Assembly (NCBI GenBank): GCA_001897155.1
Contig: MKSF01000026.1
Span: 1 to 64,000, forward strand
DNA: 64,000 bases
Source of the DNA: Bacteroidetes bacterium 47-18
GTDB taxonomy: Bacteria > Bacteroidota > Bacteroidia > Chitinophagales > Chitinophagaceae
Direction: 5' to 3'
Shown here one piece after another: positions 6,406 to 15,981 of the stretch (positions are counted from its first letter, which is position 1; every line of letters begins with the position of its first letter). The translations under genes and the position numbers were made by a program. The notes below the pieces were generated by a model that ran no database searches, was not told where the DNA came from, and saw only the letters and a program-made list of their open reading frames with translations.

Positions 6406-9296
6406 TTGTCTATTAATTTTAAAGGTATGACAAGCGATACCCGTGTCCCTTCGGGACCACTGCCGGTATCCGGTTTATCTGTAATATATACCTGTATGGT
6501 AATGTCATACATGCGGTTAATGGTGTGGATGCGCTGATCGGTGATCTTCATACCCAGCGAAGTATGATGCACTTTCTTATATGCTGCTGCCTGCTCTCGG
6601 CCGATGCCGTTATCGTCTATGATACAGCACAGGTTGCCATGCTCCAGTGTAAAGGATAATTGCAGCCGGCCTTTGCGGTTTTTAAGATGACGCAGCCCGT
6701 GATTGATGCCATTCTCTACATAAGGCTGCATCAGCATGGCGGGTATGGCCACCTTTTCCTGGTCCAGGTCGGGAGCTACCGTTATATCAAGTGTGAACAA
6801 TTCTCTGAAGCGGAGCTGTTCGAGCGCTATATAGGTGCGCAGCATGGCGATCTCTTCATTCAGGGGCAGCCAATGTGCCTGGGAGTGTGTGAGTGTTAGC
6901 CGGATGAAATGCGCAAAGGAGGTCAGGTACTGGTTGGCTGTTATTTCATCATTCTGGCTGTAGTAATACTGGATGGCATTTAAGGCATTAAAAATAAAAT
7001 GCGGGTTGATCTGTGCCCGGAGCGCATTCATTTCTAACTGGGCCAGTTGCTGCCGGTGTTGGTTTTCCTGTGTGGCCCGTTTCTGTATTTTACGGATCCG
7101 CAGACGGAACAGGATCAGGATCAGCGTGCCGGCCGCGAGGGCTGCCAGCGTTATCAGCAGCGGGTGATGCCAGAAAGGCGGCATAATGGTGAAGGACAAC
7201 TGTACCGGTTCGGCGGTCCACTTACTGCCAGGGCTGCGACACCACAGCAGGAGGCTATATGCCCCCGGGCTCAGGGCGGTCAGGTCTATGGCCTGTGAGT
7301 AAGTGTACAGGGTGTCGTTGGTACCACCGGTTAATAAATACCTGTACTGCAACGGTGTGCCGCCCGAATAGCTGAGACCGGTATAGGCCACCTGCAGGCT
7401 GCGTTCCGTGTACTGGAACCGGAGCGGCTGACCGGTAAGTGCTATGCCATTGACAGATTCGATATACAGGCGGGGGGGCTGGGAAGGAAATGTATCCCGG
7501 CTGTTCAGGATCAGGATACCCTGGGCCGTTGCCAGGTATAACCGGCCGTCTTTTTCTACCAGGTCGTTGACCTGGTTGCCGGCGACCCCCTGGGGCATCG
7601 GGAAGGAGCTCACCACCCAACGGCCATTTCCGGTCTGCCGGATACGGTCAATGCCCGCATTGGAGCATACCCATACGTAGCCGTTATCGGAGACAAATAG
7701 TTTCCGGCAATTATTGCTGGCCAGACCGCTGCCTATATCAAGATGCAATGGCTGCTGCCGGGGATCTTGTATGATAAACAGGCCACGGGTACTGCTGCCG
7801 GCAATAATACCACCCCCGGGCGCCGGTAAAATAGCGGTTATAAAACAATCTGTCAGTACAGTATCCTGCGTATATTTTACAGGTTTCCCGTTAGTGAAAT
7901 AACTTAAACCATTGATGCCTCCGGTCCATAAGGTTTGATTGTTATCTATGGCCATCGCGGTTACCCGCCCTACCTGGTAATCGGTGTGTTTTTGGGTAAG
8001 GGTATCATAGATCATCAGACCGGAAACGCCGCCTGTATAAAAATAGCGGCCTGATAGGACACCTGCTTTCATAGAAGATTCCATCGCTAATTTCGGAATG
8101 CCGGTATGATTAATTATATATAATCCAACATCACTGCCGGCCGCCATTGTTCCCTGGCCATTGTCCCGGATAAATATTACACGGTTGTTGTTTTGTGCAG
8201 TCAGCAGGGCATACGTTTGAATGCTTCCTTCTTTTATACGGTAAACATGTCCTGCATCATCACCTGCAATAATATGCCCGTCATTGTGCAGGGCAATGGA
8301 CAGGATATTGTTTTTTTTCAGCCCGGCAGTCCGGTCAATGAGCCTGCCCCCATTGACCGGAATAAAGTATACGCCGTCGTTTAAGGTGGTCAGCCACCGG
8401 TTACCTTCACGGTCTGCTATCATGCAGTTGACCGGTATACCGGCAGGGAACGTGGTATCGGGTATGATTTTCCGGGTAAGGGTATCGAAGAGCATCATTC
8501 CGGCGGAGGTACTGATTTGCAGCCCGTTTGCTGCTGCAGTGATCTGGTAGATGATTCCGGGTGAAGGGTAGTCTTTTTTCAGGCTCAGACTATTGGGGCC
8601 TAATTGCCATTCTTCCAGTACCTGTCCTTTATCCGGCCGCGAAAAACCCGAAGAGAAGAGAGTGACGCCATTATAAAACGAGGCCTGGGTATATCCTCTG
8701 GAAAACTGCATGAATTGCCCGGTTTGGACATTCCACACCCCGGGGCCTGTTGCGATATAGTCTTCACCATCTTTTTTAAAATGACGTATGCGCCCCCAGC
8801 TTAAAATGTGATTCAATACACGTATGTAAGACGGATGGGTGCCGAGTACAGCTATCTTTTTACCTGCCAGGCATTCATTACCGTCCCTGTCCGTGAACAG
8901 CTCATCATATTGAATATCCTCCTGTTCGATGCGGCGGCATAGAGAATCGTTTTCACTGTTGTAGATCTTGCCGTTTTTCAGATAGCAGGCTTTCCTGTTA
9001 TAACAAACAAGCCAGTAACGATGCTGACTATCTTCCCTTATCCTGAATACTTCTATATCGGGCAGTCCGTCCTTGATGGAATAGTTCCGGAAAGTGCTGC
9101 CATCGTACCGGCTTATGCCCTGGTCCGTACAGAACCATATAAAGCCCTTGCTGTCTTCATACACCTCGTATACCACATTGCTGGGCAGTCCGTTCTGCAT
9201 GGTGATATGTCCTGTCAGCGGTTGCCATATGGCCGATACCTGCTGTGCGCTGCACAACATTATGACCAGGCAGAGCAACAACCGGTAATACTGCAT
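6402..9296 (-). CDS. Sensor histidine kinase, Reg_prop/Y_Y_Y periplasmic sensor and LytS-type kinase
   Basis: 964 aa from the ATG at 9296, chosen because it starts a signal peptide (MQYYRLLLCLVIMLCSAQQ). The open frame extends to 9539, but that extension has no matching function. Order: signal peptide; two-component regulator propeller repeats (GLPSNVVYEVYEDSKGFIW near residue 30, then GLPDIEVFRIREDSQHRYW and similar blades) to about residue 610; Y_Y_Y beta-sandwich to about 705; one transmembrane helix near 715-738; a coiled linker; His_kinase (LytS) domain with QINPHFIFNALNAIQYY near 760; and an HATPase with ENGINHGLRHL and DDNGIG. It probably senses an extracellular ligand, as such propeller sensors do in Bacteroidota. 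The ligand cannot be read from sequence. Confidence 0.92.
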   Translation of the reverse strand: MQYYRLLLCLVIMLCSAQQVSAIWQPLTGHITMQNGLPSNVVYEVYEDSKGFIWFCTDQGISRYDGSTFRNYSIKDGLPDIEVFRIREDSQHRYWLVCYNRKACYLKNGKIYNSENDSLCRRIEQEDIQYDELFTDRDGNECLAGKKIAVLGTHPSYIRVLNHILSWGRIRHFKKDGEDYIATGPGVWNVQTGQFMQFSRGYTQASFYNGVTLFSSGFSRPDKGQVLEEWQLGPNSLSLKKDYPSPGIIYQITAAANGLQISTSAGMMLFDTLTRKIIPDTTFPAGIPVNCMIADREGNRWLTTLNDGVYFIPVNGGRLIDRTAGLKKNNILSIALHNDGHIIAGDDAGHVYRIKEGSIQTYALLTAQNNNRVIFIRDNGQGTMAAGSDVGLYIINHTGIPKLAMESSMKAGVLSGRYFYTGGVSGLMIYDTLTQKHTDYQVGRVTAMAIDNNQTLWTGGINGLSYFTNGKPVKYTQDTVLTDCFITAILPAPGGGIIAGSSTRGLFIIQDPRQQPLHLDIGSGLASNNCRKLFVSDNGYVWVCSNAGIDRIRQTGNGRWVVSSFPMPQGVAGNQVNDLVEKDGRLYLATAQGILILNSRDTFPSQPPRLYIESVNGIALTGQPLRFQYTERSLQVAYTGLSYSGGTPLQYRYLLTGGTNDTLYTYSQAIDLTALSPGAYSLLLWCRSPGSKWTAEPVQLSFTIMPPFWHHPLLITLAALAAGTLILILFRLRIRKIQKRATQENQHRQQLAQLEMNALRAQINPHFIFNALNAIQYYYSQNDEITANQYLTSFAHFIRLTLTHSQAHWLPLNEEIAMLRTYIALEQLRFRELFTLDITVAPDLDQEKVAIPAMLMQPYVENGINHGLRHLKNRKGRLQLSFTLEHGNLCCIIDDNGIGREQAAAYKKVHHTSLGMKITDQRIHTINRMYDITIQVYITDKPDTGSGPEGTRVSLVIPLKLIDK

Positions 9297-9749
9297 AATA
9301 AAACGATGATTTATACCCAAAATAAACGAAAAGAAAGGACAAGTCGCTTCATTAAGAGCTGCTGGTTTCCCGGTTGGTGCGTTTATTCGGTAAAAAGTCC
9401 CGGATATACATACAGGCGTGCAGTTGCTCAATTGGATTTTTTTGCGGAAGAAATGGCTCCGTAAGATAGCCGGAATTTGTTGCAGCGGCGAAGAACGGTT
9501 GTTGCGTGCAGTTACTATATTCCGGCAGGCAAACATCAATATATAAACTCGGTTGCTCAGTATTGTTTTTTTTATCCGTTAGGAATGGGCTAATTGCAGG
9601 TATAGGGTTAGTTTCAGTCCCGGTTTTTTGCAGCCGCAGCGCAAAAGGAGCGCGCATTTTATTAATAAATGGATCTGCCGGCATACAGTATGCTGACCTG
9701 CCCAATCACCTGAGTAATTCCTGACCATGGCCGCAAAAGCAATCTCATT

Positions 9750-10688
9750 ATGCAACAAGCATTTATCCAATACCTGCAGGGCAAAGGGTTAGTAAAAAGT
9801 ACACAGCAGCGATATATCAGGGATGTCGGTATGTTCCTGCAGTCGTATAAAAAAGACATAAGAAGCTGTACCCGGAAGGAGGTATTGGCATATTTTGATC
9901 ATCTGGAAAAAGAAAAGCGATGGAGCCAAAGAAGTATAGGCTGCATATTAACTTCGCTCAATCACTGGTTTCACTTCCTTGTAAGTATAAAGTATATAGC
10001 TTACAATCCCTGCACGGGTTTAAAGATAAAAGCGACTAAAAATAAAACGGCCTATTATATTTATACTCCTGAAGAGCTGTCCGGGCTTTATGATGCCTAT
10101 CACCGGAATTATGTGCAAGATTTTGATGATAGCAGCATACCGTATAACATGCGCCTGCGTTCCTCGTTAAGTAAACAAAGAAACTATGTAATGTTGGGGT
10201 TTCTTGTATTTCAGGGTTTAGCCACCAAAGAGTTACATAAAATAAAAGTTGCGGATATAGATATTGTCAAAGCCTTTGTAAGCATAGCCGGAAACCTCCA
10301 GAGCAATGCAAGAACGATACCCCTGAAGCCGTCGCAGATAGTTTTTCTGACATATTACATTAACGTTGTCAGGCCGCAGATACTGCAGGCGGGGACCAGG
10401 GAAAACGGCATGCTTTTGCTCCCGCTACCCGAACATGCCAGGATACAGGATCAGCAGGAACAATTAAAAGGCTCTATACAGACGTTAGCGGCACAGCTCA
10501 AAATACTGGATAGGCATTTTATGAAGATCCAACAGCTAAGGGTCAGCGTTATTACTAACTGGCTCAATGCGGAGGGGTTGCATAAGGCGCAATATTATGC
10601 AGGTCACCGGTATAGCAGCACTACCAAACAGTATGTAGCTGATAATGCAGGCGATCCGGCGATCAATACATTAAAAGATACGGATTAG
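9750..10688 (+). CDS. Tyrosine recombinase-fold protein with missing catalytic residues
   Basis: 312 aa. N-terminal SAM-like core-binding domain (residues 1-90: GLVKSTQQRYIRDVGMFLQ, SIGCILTSLNHWFHFLV) and C-terminal catalytic-fold domain. The fold is clear, but catalysis is doubtful. The canonical Arg of the GLRxxEL motif is Ala here (GLATKEL); the beta-hairpin Lys region reads AGNLQSNARTIPL; the HxxR motif reads QQLR, with His replaced by Gln. The later AGH and the Tyr of TTKQYV remain. It lies between tRNA-Glu copy 1 and the probable tRNA scar at 10884, suggesting descent from an integrase of an element in this hotspot. It could be an inactive relative or a structural DNA-binding protein. 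Confidence 0.75.
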   Translation: MQQAFIQYLQGKGLVKSTQQRYIRDVGMFLQSYKKDIRSCTRKEVLAYFDHLEKEKRWSQRSIGCILTSLNHWFHFLVSIKYIAYNPCTGLKIKATKNKTAYYIYTPEELSGLYDAYHRNYVQDFDDSSIPYNMRLRSSLSKQRNYVMLGFLVFQGLATKELHKIKVADIDIVKAFVSIAGNLQSNARTIPLKPSQIVFLTYYINVVRPQILQAGTRENGMLLLPLPEHARIQDQQEQLKGSIQTLAAQLKILDRHFMKIQQLRVSVITNWLNAEGLHKAQYYAGHRYSSTTKQYVADNAGDPAINTLKDTD

Positions 10689-10846
10689 CAGGGTATTAGT
10701 GCATCTATGCTTCGGCTTAATATGCCGGTGGGTCTGCGTTGTGCAGTTAATCGGTGCAGGTGATCGAGGGTCATTGTTTGCACAAGGTTGAGTGGCCCGG
10801 ATCCACCAGGCAGCCATATAAATGATAAGGGAGGTTAGGGCATTAA
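10689..10846. other. Intergenic, nothing recognised
   Basis: About 160 bp after the recombinase-fold gene. No coding signal or clear hairpin before the terminator at 10847. Confidence 0.5.
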
Positions 10847-10878
10847 AAAAAGGTTAGCTACGAATAGCTAACCTTTTT
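10847..10878 (-). terminator. Strong hairpin, probably terminator of a lost tRNA
   Basis: A perfect ~14-bp stem (AAAAAGGTTAGCTA) with a 4-nt loop that reads TTCG on the minus strand. Its core resembles the tRNA-Glu terminators at 25086 and 30982 (all contain GTTAGC/GCTAAC), and it sits the same short distance from the tRNA-like remnant at 10884. Confidence 0.7.
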
Positions 10879-10883
10879 ATTGA

Positions 10884-10900
10884 TGTACCCTGGACGGGAG
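10884..10900 (-). pseudogene. Probable 3' remnant of a fourth tRNA gene
   Basis: Reads tgtaccctggacgggag, compared with tgtaccacgtacgggaat at the 3' end of the intact tRNA-Glu copies. The preceding ttattgatgtacc also matches ttattgtacc at 25128, and a related terminator precedes it. The rest of the tRNA is gone. The match is short, so this is suggestive only. Confidence 0.4.
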
Positions 10901-11086
10901 GCTGTTTGAAACTATAAGTGTTTTTTTTGAGATTTTAGATCAAATTATTAATGCAAATAATCAGCAAAAAAATCATCACGATCAAAAAAATAAATCTAAT
11001 CGGAGACTTGGATTATAAGTCTAAAAATACTCGAGTTTGTAATTAATGGTTTTAAGAACTCTGTCACTATCTCTAGTTGACGAGTG

Positions 11087-11117
11087 CAAAATTAAATCAA
11101 GTTTTTGATTCCACAAA
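11087..11117 (-). promoter_or_regulatory. Promoter related to the one at 25398, without an intact gene
   Basis: Minus-strand TTTG-N19-TAATTTTG. The surrounding ~60 bp closely matches the promoter region at 25398-25428 (shared gagtgcaaa..aaatcaag.ttttgatt). The transcript would run into 10884-11080, where only a tRNA scar is left. Confidence 0.6.
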
Positions 11118-11156
11118 AAAATTCTGGATAGTATTTGACTATTATGTATAATGTCA

Positions 11157-12101
11157 TCAACCTAACATCCTTATCAAATCCAACGACTCTTCTTCAATCC
11201 ACTTATTCTCTTTTATTAACTGGTTGATAAGCTGTAAAGCTTCATCCGAAAAATGTTCTCTGTTTAACCCAGACAACTCCTTATTAAAGTCCCACTCACT
11301 TTTATGATGCGGAGAATTTACGGGTAAGGTAGCTTCATGGGTATCAGGCAACAATAATTCTATGTCAAAAGATTTTAATCGAAGCTTCTCCTTGATTCGG
11401 GAATAAATGGCAAGACCGTGATAATCCCAGTCACATGAATAGTAAAGTGGCTTTGAGAGTTTTTCAGGACTGATATAGTCAATGATGCCAATGTTATTGC
11501 CGCCTACATACCATAGCTCTATATTGTGTTCTCTTGCTTTCCAGGGATTTTTAAGATGGGCAATATTTTCGCAAAGCACTACCACTTTAGGGCTGGGGCA
11601 ATCCACCACAAACCGCCATTGAAGATTTTTTGGCTCTTTTTCCGGGAAATCTACTATACCTAAAATCTTACAGACAGCATCTTTTAACCCAGGTTTATTT
11701 TCAAGGTATTTAGAACCTTGTCCTTTAAATAATTCACTGGAAAAGGTGCGTAGGGTGGAAAGGCTTTGGACTAACTCTTTTTTTTGTTCTACGATGAACA
11801 TCAATGTCTGAATATCGTCTTCTGTATACCGCCTTCGTGCATCACTCTCCAGGTTTTGTTCTTGCAAAAAAGTTTCATACCGTAAATAATCTGCCTCAAA
11901 ATACTGCTTATAAAATACCGCAAAGCCTGTATTTGCTTCTAATATTTTTACATTTCCTGACTTATATTTTATCAGCTTTTTTTGCCCCATCAATACATTT
12001 TTGATATAAGCATTGTCCGTTATCTTCGCTTCTGTCCGCCTGGAAATGTATAATTGATGCAAGGCTTTTAAATGCCGCCATGTTAGTTTCCGATTATTCA
12101 T
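11157..12101 (-). CDS. jetD: Wadjet defence protein JetD (TOPRIM-type nuclease subunit)
   Basis: 314 aa. In Wadjet, JetD is the nuclease that cuts plasmid DNA after the JetABC SMC complex has extruded it. The N-terminal ~160 residues are helical (arm/winged-helix region). The C-terminal TOPRIM-like domain shows VVVLCENIAHL (E178) and SCDWDYHGLAIY (D224 and D226), the expected acidic metal-binding set. It is somewhat shorter than many JetD proteins (about 400 aa). Its ATG overlaps the jetC stop by 4 nt, completing the jetABCD order. Identification rests on these motifs plus the operon. Confidence 0.88.
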   Translation of the reverse strand: MNNRKLTWRHLKALHQLYISRRTEAKITDNAYIKNVLMGQKKLIKYKSGNVKILEANTGFAVFYKQYFEADYLRYETFLQEQNLESDARRRYTEDDIQTLMFIVEQKKELVQSLSTLRTFSSELFKGQGSKYLENKPGLKDAVCKILGIVDFPEKEPKNLQWRFVVDCPSPKVVVLCENIAHLKNPWKAREHNIELWYVGGNNIGIIDYISPEKLSKPLYYSCDWDYHGLAIYSRIKEKLRLKSFDIELLLPDTHEATLPVNSPHHKSEWDFNKELSGLNREHFSDEALQLINQLIKENKWIEEESLDLIRMLG

Positions 12102-15100
12102 AGGTTGGGCATTTTATCGCTTTCACATAAAATGGCTACCGGTGTATAGTTCACGGGTTCCTCTACTTCCATATTTTTGTGGAGCATATACAGGTATTGC
12201 TCTCCGTCCCTGAATTTCCCAACGGGGCCAATCGATAGGGAAATTAATTGATAATCATACTTCTGGGCTATGTCATACAACATATCATAGTTGGAACCAA
12301 GTCCTTCTGCCTCGTCTATCGGCATGATGCGGACGGCTGGCGCTGCCGCTTTGCCTTCCTCGCTGCTCATGATAGACAAACGGGCAATGCAGAGAAGGGC
12401 GACGGCTGCATAGGTCTGACCGGTACTTCCTTTGTTGATGCGCCCACTTTCGGACTCCATCGTGAAGGAGAGTTCGTAATAATTCGAGGGATCGAGTAAC
12501 CTGGCTACTGTTGTATTGGCATGCAAAGGGCCTCCACAATTGTGAAAGGCAGTCTTCATCATTTCGGCTAAATCAATCTTTTCACCCAGTTTATTTTGTA
12601 GAGTGCCTGCTTCGTCCTCTATCATTTCTTTAAAGGTGCTCATCCAGGTTTTGGGATAATTAACAGCCGGTGTTTTACGTAGCCTGGCTATATATCCTCC
12701 TGTAATCTGCGCATCGCTTTTCAAAAAATTGTCGATACGGCGAATGGTGTTTTCCTGTTGCGTGATGATTTCGTCTACTTCGTCCAGCAGGTTTTTTATT
12801 TTCTGAATTTTCCGATTATTCAGTTGCCTGTTCTTTTCGTTGATACGGGTAAGATAAGAGGCAATGGTATCAATCACATTGATCTCCGACTGATCTACCA
12901 CGACATCATAGAAAGCTTCAGGAAGCAGATTTTTGGCTAATTCTGTAAAGTCTTTTGTGTCTACAAAGCGGTAGGCTTCGGAAGCGATATATTGCTCTAT
13001 TATAGACGTATACTTGGCAACGAACCTTTCCTCCGCTACAATATATGCATTATGTTCTGTTTTTGGTTCTGTTATATACTCTTCGGCCTCTAAAGACTCA
13101 GATAAAAGTTCATACCATTTCAGGTATTGATCTTTTGCTTGCTCCAGTTCGGTTTGGTTACTATCTAAACTGCTTTTCAAAGAGGGAAGTTGTTGGATGC
13201 CGGACAAAGCGGGTTGTATCAGTTGTACTTGCTGCCTAAAGAAATCGGTTTTATTCGCTGCCCTGGACAGAGAAGCGGATATGTTTTCTTTTTCTAAGCT
13301 GTAGGTATCTGGGGAAGGTTCCCTGTGCGGGAATTGGTCGAGAATAAGCTGTATATCATTGTTGGGTTTGCTATTGGTATCCATTGCTTCCAGGATGGTA
13401 CTATATTCACCGATGTTAGCTTTAGCCAAACGCAGTTCACGGTCAGCTTGCTCTTTGGTACTTTTGGCTTGAGTAAATTGTTCTTGAATTGCTGTTTTCT
13501 GAAGATAAAGCTCCTGGTATTCCCGAAAACGTTCCTCACTGATGTTGAGCGACGGAATATCCAAAAATTGATGCAAAACATCTTTTCTTAGATAGGCCGA
13601 TAATACTAGCGAGATATTATCCTGTGCATTGATGGTTTTTTGGATAGTCTGGTAAATCCCAAGTTCTTTTTCAAGCTCACGGACATCCTTATCCAGGGTA
13701 TTCGTGTATTGTTCAAAATAGGAACGGATCTTACCCTCATCAGTTGTGTCTAATATCTGTTCGGTGACATAGGGGATGTACTTGCGTATGCCGTTCAGCG
13801 TGATCCAAAACCCATTATCCGTCTTTTCTGCTACCGATAACGATAATATCAGCTCCGCCGGTTCCGGAAGGTAATCGGTTAAATCGGCCGGCTTCTTCCT
13901 TGGTAAATCCTGGAAATGCAGGATGGCGCTTTCCTCTTCTATCGTAAATACTCTTTTTTGTTGCAATGCCCAGTTGGCCAATGATTCCGGGGCATTGATA
14001 TTGGCATATTTTTTTAGCCGGTCCTTTTGCTGTATCTGATGTTGTCTTTCAGCAATGGCAGCTGACAGATATGGATTTAGTTCGGCGGCAGATTGTTTTG
14101 CGGGAATTTTGTCAAATGCATTTGCTATGCCTTTTAGCTGCAATGCCTGAAGAAAAGGGCTTAACATGGCTTTTTCGGATCGATTCCGCTTGTACTCCCG
14201 ATAACGGCTGCCCAGCTCTTCATAGGAACAGTTAAATTCGGCTAGCCATTCCAATACTTGTTTTACCTGACTATTACGAGGTAAAATAGCTTCATATTCT
14301 TGTTCTGCTGTTTTTTGCGCCCACTCCATTTCAGGCAACCTTTCATTTATCCGGTTGATTTCATCTGTCAGTAATTTTTTGAGTATGGACTGATGTTGCA
14401 GCGCACTTGTATATTGAATGATACTATCGTTGACTTCTTTTTCCAGTCTTGTTGTCTCCTGATGATAGAATAACAGATTTCGGTATAGCCAGCTATGCTG
14501 CTGCCCATCCCGTTGCTTTTTTAGTTCCCTAAGGTCTAGCAGTGCTTTTTGTTTTGATGTTACCCGCTCAATTTCCTGCAGGTTATGACCATATTCCCCG
14601 ATAGCCTGTTCCATATCCTTTTCCGCACTTTTGTAATTATCCAGTATTTTCCGGGTCTCCTGATTGCCGAAAAGAAATTGTTTGAGACTGTCGCTTTTAT
14701 GGGTATCCAGCATTTTACCCCTGGAGAAAGATTGCAGTATCCCGGCGTAGTCATTCAGCAGTCTCTCGCTGGATGCCAGATCCAAAGGGACGATCTTTTC
14801 ACGGAACAGGATTTTGTGAAATTCTTTGTAACGTTGCCATGCTTTCATGTGCAAACCCTGTTCATCCAGGTATTCCGTGAGCAAATCTATCGGCAGGATA
14901 TCCTCTTCTTTTAAAACCTGTTGAAAAGAAACCGGTGCAGAAAGATACTGAATATGCTGCCAGTCGTAACCGGCCTGAACGATAAAAGCCTGTGTACTCC
15001 GATTGCCCGTTTCCATGTAACTGCCTACTACCAGGTATTGTGCGGGCGCCATTTCTATATTCAGAAAAGCGTAGCCGACACCTTTGCTGCGTTTTTCTGC

Positions 15101-15328
15101 CTGTAATACCATTCCTTCCGGTTCCCGGATGTCTGTTCCCCGTGTAGCAGATTCAAAGGCTTCTGATCCCACAAAGATGAGCTGGATCAGGTCGGCGATC
15201 ATACTTTTCCCGGAACCGCTTTCGCCTATGAAATCTGTACGGAACGGATGAAAAAGGTAGTCGAACTCCCGGTGATGAATCAGGCCAACGGTGGAAAGAC
15301 TGTATATTCTGGGATATTGTTTCGTCAT
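12098..15328 (-). CDS. jetC: Wadjet SMC/MukB-like ATPase JetC
   Basis: 1076 aa. SMC-like ABC ATPase motor that, with JetA and JetB, extrudes DNA loops and recognises small circular plasmids. Walker A GESGSGKS at residues 35-42; long coiled-coil arms from about 230 to 900, interrupted by a hinge region around the middle; ABC signature-like NKGSTGQTYAA near 966; Walker B VRIMPIDEAEGLG near 1000. The order head, arm, hinge, arm, head is that of MukB-type proteins. The start overlaps the jetB stop by 4 nt and the stop overlaps the jetD start by 4 nt. Confidence 0.92.
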   Translation of the reverse strand: MTKQYPRIYSLSTVGLIHHREFDYLFHPFRTDFIGESGSGKSMIADLIQLIFVGSEAFESATRGTDIREPEGMVLQAEKRSKGVGYAFLNIEMAPAQYLVVGSYMETGNRSTQAFIVQAGYDWQHIQYLSAPVSFQQVLKEEDILPIDLLTEYLDEQGLHMKAWQRYKEFHKILFREKIVPLDLASSERLLNDYAGILQSFSRGKMLDTHKSDSLKQFLFGNQETRKILDNYKSAEKDMEQAIGEYGHNLQEIERVTSKQKALLDLRELKKQRDGQQHSWLYRNLLFYHQETTRLEKEVNDSIIQYTSALQHQSILKKLLTDEINRINERLPEMEWAQKTAEQEYEAILPRNSQVKQVLEWLAEFNCSYEELGSRYREYKRNRSEKAMLSPFLQALQLKGIANAFDKIPAKQSAAELNPYLSAAIAERQHQIQQKDRLKKYANINAPESLANWALQQKRVFTIEEESAILHFQDLPRKKPADLTDYLPEPAELILSLSVAEKTDNGFWITLNGIRKYIPYVTEQILDTTDEGKIRSYFEQYTNTLDKDVRELEKELGIYQTIQKTINAQDNISLVLSAYLRKDVLHQFLDIPSLNISEERFREYQELYLQKTAIQEQFTQAKSTKEQADRELRLAKANIGEYSTILEAMDTNSKPNNDIQLILDQFPHREPSPDTYSLEKENISASLSRAANKTDFFRQQVQLIQPALSGIQQLPSLKSSLDSNQTELEQAKDQYLKWYELLSESLEAEEYITEPKTEHNAYIVAEERFVAKYTSIIEQYIASEAYRFVDTKDFTELAKNLLPEAFYDVVVDQSEINVIDTIASYLTRINEKNRQLNNRKIQKIKNLLDEVDEIITQQENTIRRIDNFLKSDAQITGGYIARLRKTPAVNYPKTWMSTFKEMIEDEAGTLQNKLGEKIDLAEMMKTAFHNCGGPLHANTTVARLLDPSNYYELSFTMESESGRINKGSTGQTYAAVALLCIARLSIMSSEEGKAAAPAVRIMPIDEAEGLGSNYDMLYDIAQKYDYQLISLSIGPVGKFRDGEQYLYMLHKNMEVEEPVNYTPVAILCESDKMPNL

Positions 15329-15981
15329 GCTGTTTCGTCTTTTAGCCAGGTTTCGGGATGGTTGATGTAGTCGCCATATATCTTGGGCAATCGCTGAAAA
15401 GAGGGTAATATGTCGAAGTTTTGCCCTTCCAGTGTTATCCAGCCGATTTTGGAAAATTCACGCAATGCTTTTTCAACGACATCATTTACTTTCTGATCGT
15501 CCATTTCTGTTGTGTTGACTTTTCTGGCTTTTGCCAATGTCCGGTAAATGCCGGGCTTGATGTCTTCATAGTCCTGCCGGATCATCCTTTGCAATGCAGG
15601 TAAGGAATCGAGCTCAATATATCCATCGATAAACACGATCTTGTACAGCATAAAACCTACAATGACATATTCGTTGGCCAGGAAATGCCTGTTTTCCACA
15701 GGGATGTTCCCGCGGCTGCCGGGCAGAAAATCCACATAATAGTATTTGTTGACCGTCTCTCCGGCTTCTTCGAGCGGTATGCCAAAAAAATCGTGGTAAT
15801 ACAGCTTCATACTCTGAAAATGCCTTTCCAGAAAACGAAACATAGCTTCTTGCTGCTGCCAGCGCTGAATGTGTACACCGTTCTTTAACGCGTAATCTAT
15901 CCTTGCGAAAAGCTCTTTTGCCTCGGATGTCGCTAAAAATGAAGTCGCGTTTATATTTTCCTGCGGATGATAATTTCCCAT
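15325..15981 (-). CDS. jetB: Wadjet MukE-like subunit JetB
   Basis: 218 aa. Small, mostly helical winged-helix (KITE/MukE-type, DUF4194-like) subunit that sits on the JetA kleisin and regulates JetC. Visible segments include FRFLERHFQSMKLYYHDFFG near residue 50 and a C-terminal winged-helix-like part (KVNDVVEKALREFSKIGW). The start ATG lies 31 nt inside the end of jetA, a coupled overlap. No other Met occurs nearby to serve as start. Identity depends partly on its position between jetA and jetC. Confidence 0.85.
   Translation of the reverse strand: MGNYHPQENINATSFLATSEAKELFARIDYALKNGVHIQRWQQQEAMFRFLERHFQSMKLYYHDFFGIPLEEAGETVNKYYYVDFLPGSRGNIPVENRHFLANEYVIVGFMLYKIVFIDGYIELDSLPALQRMIRQDYEDIKPGIYRTLAKARKVNTTEMDDQKVNDVVEKALREFSKIGWITLEGQNFDILPSFQRLPKIYGDYINHPETWLKDETA

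Noticed and set aside
9297-9539. N-terminal extension of the histidine kinase
   Set aside because: The 81 extra residues precede a good signal peptide and do not resemble the family; start set at 9296.
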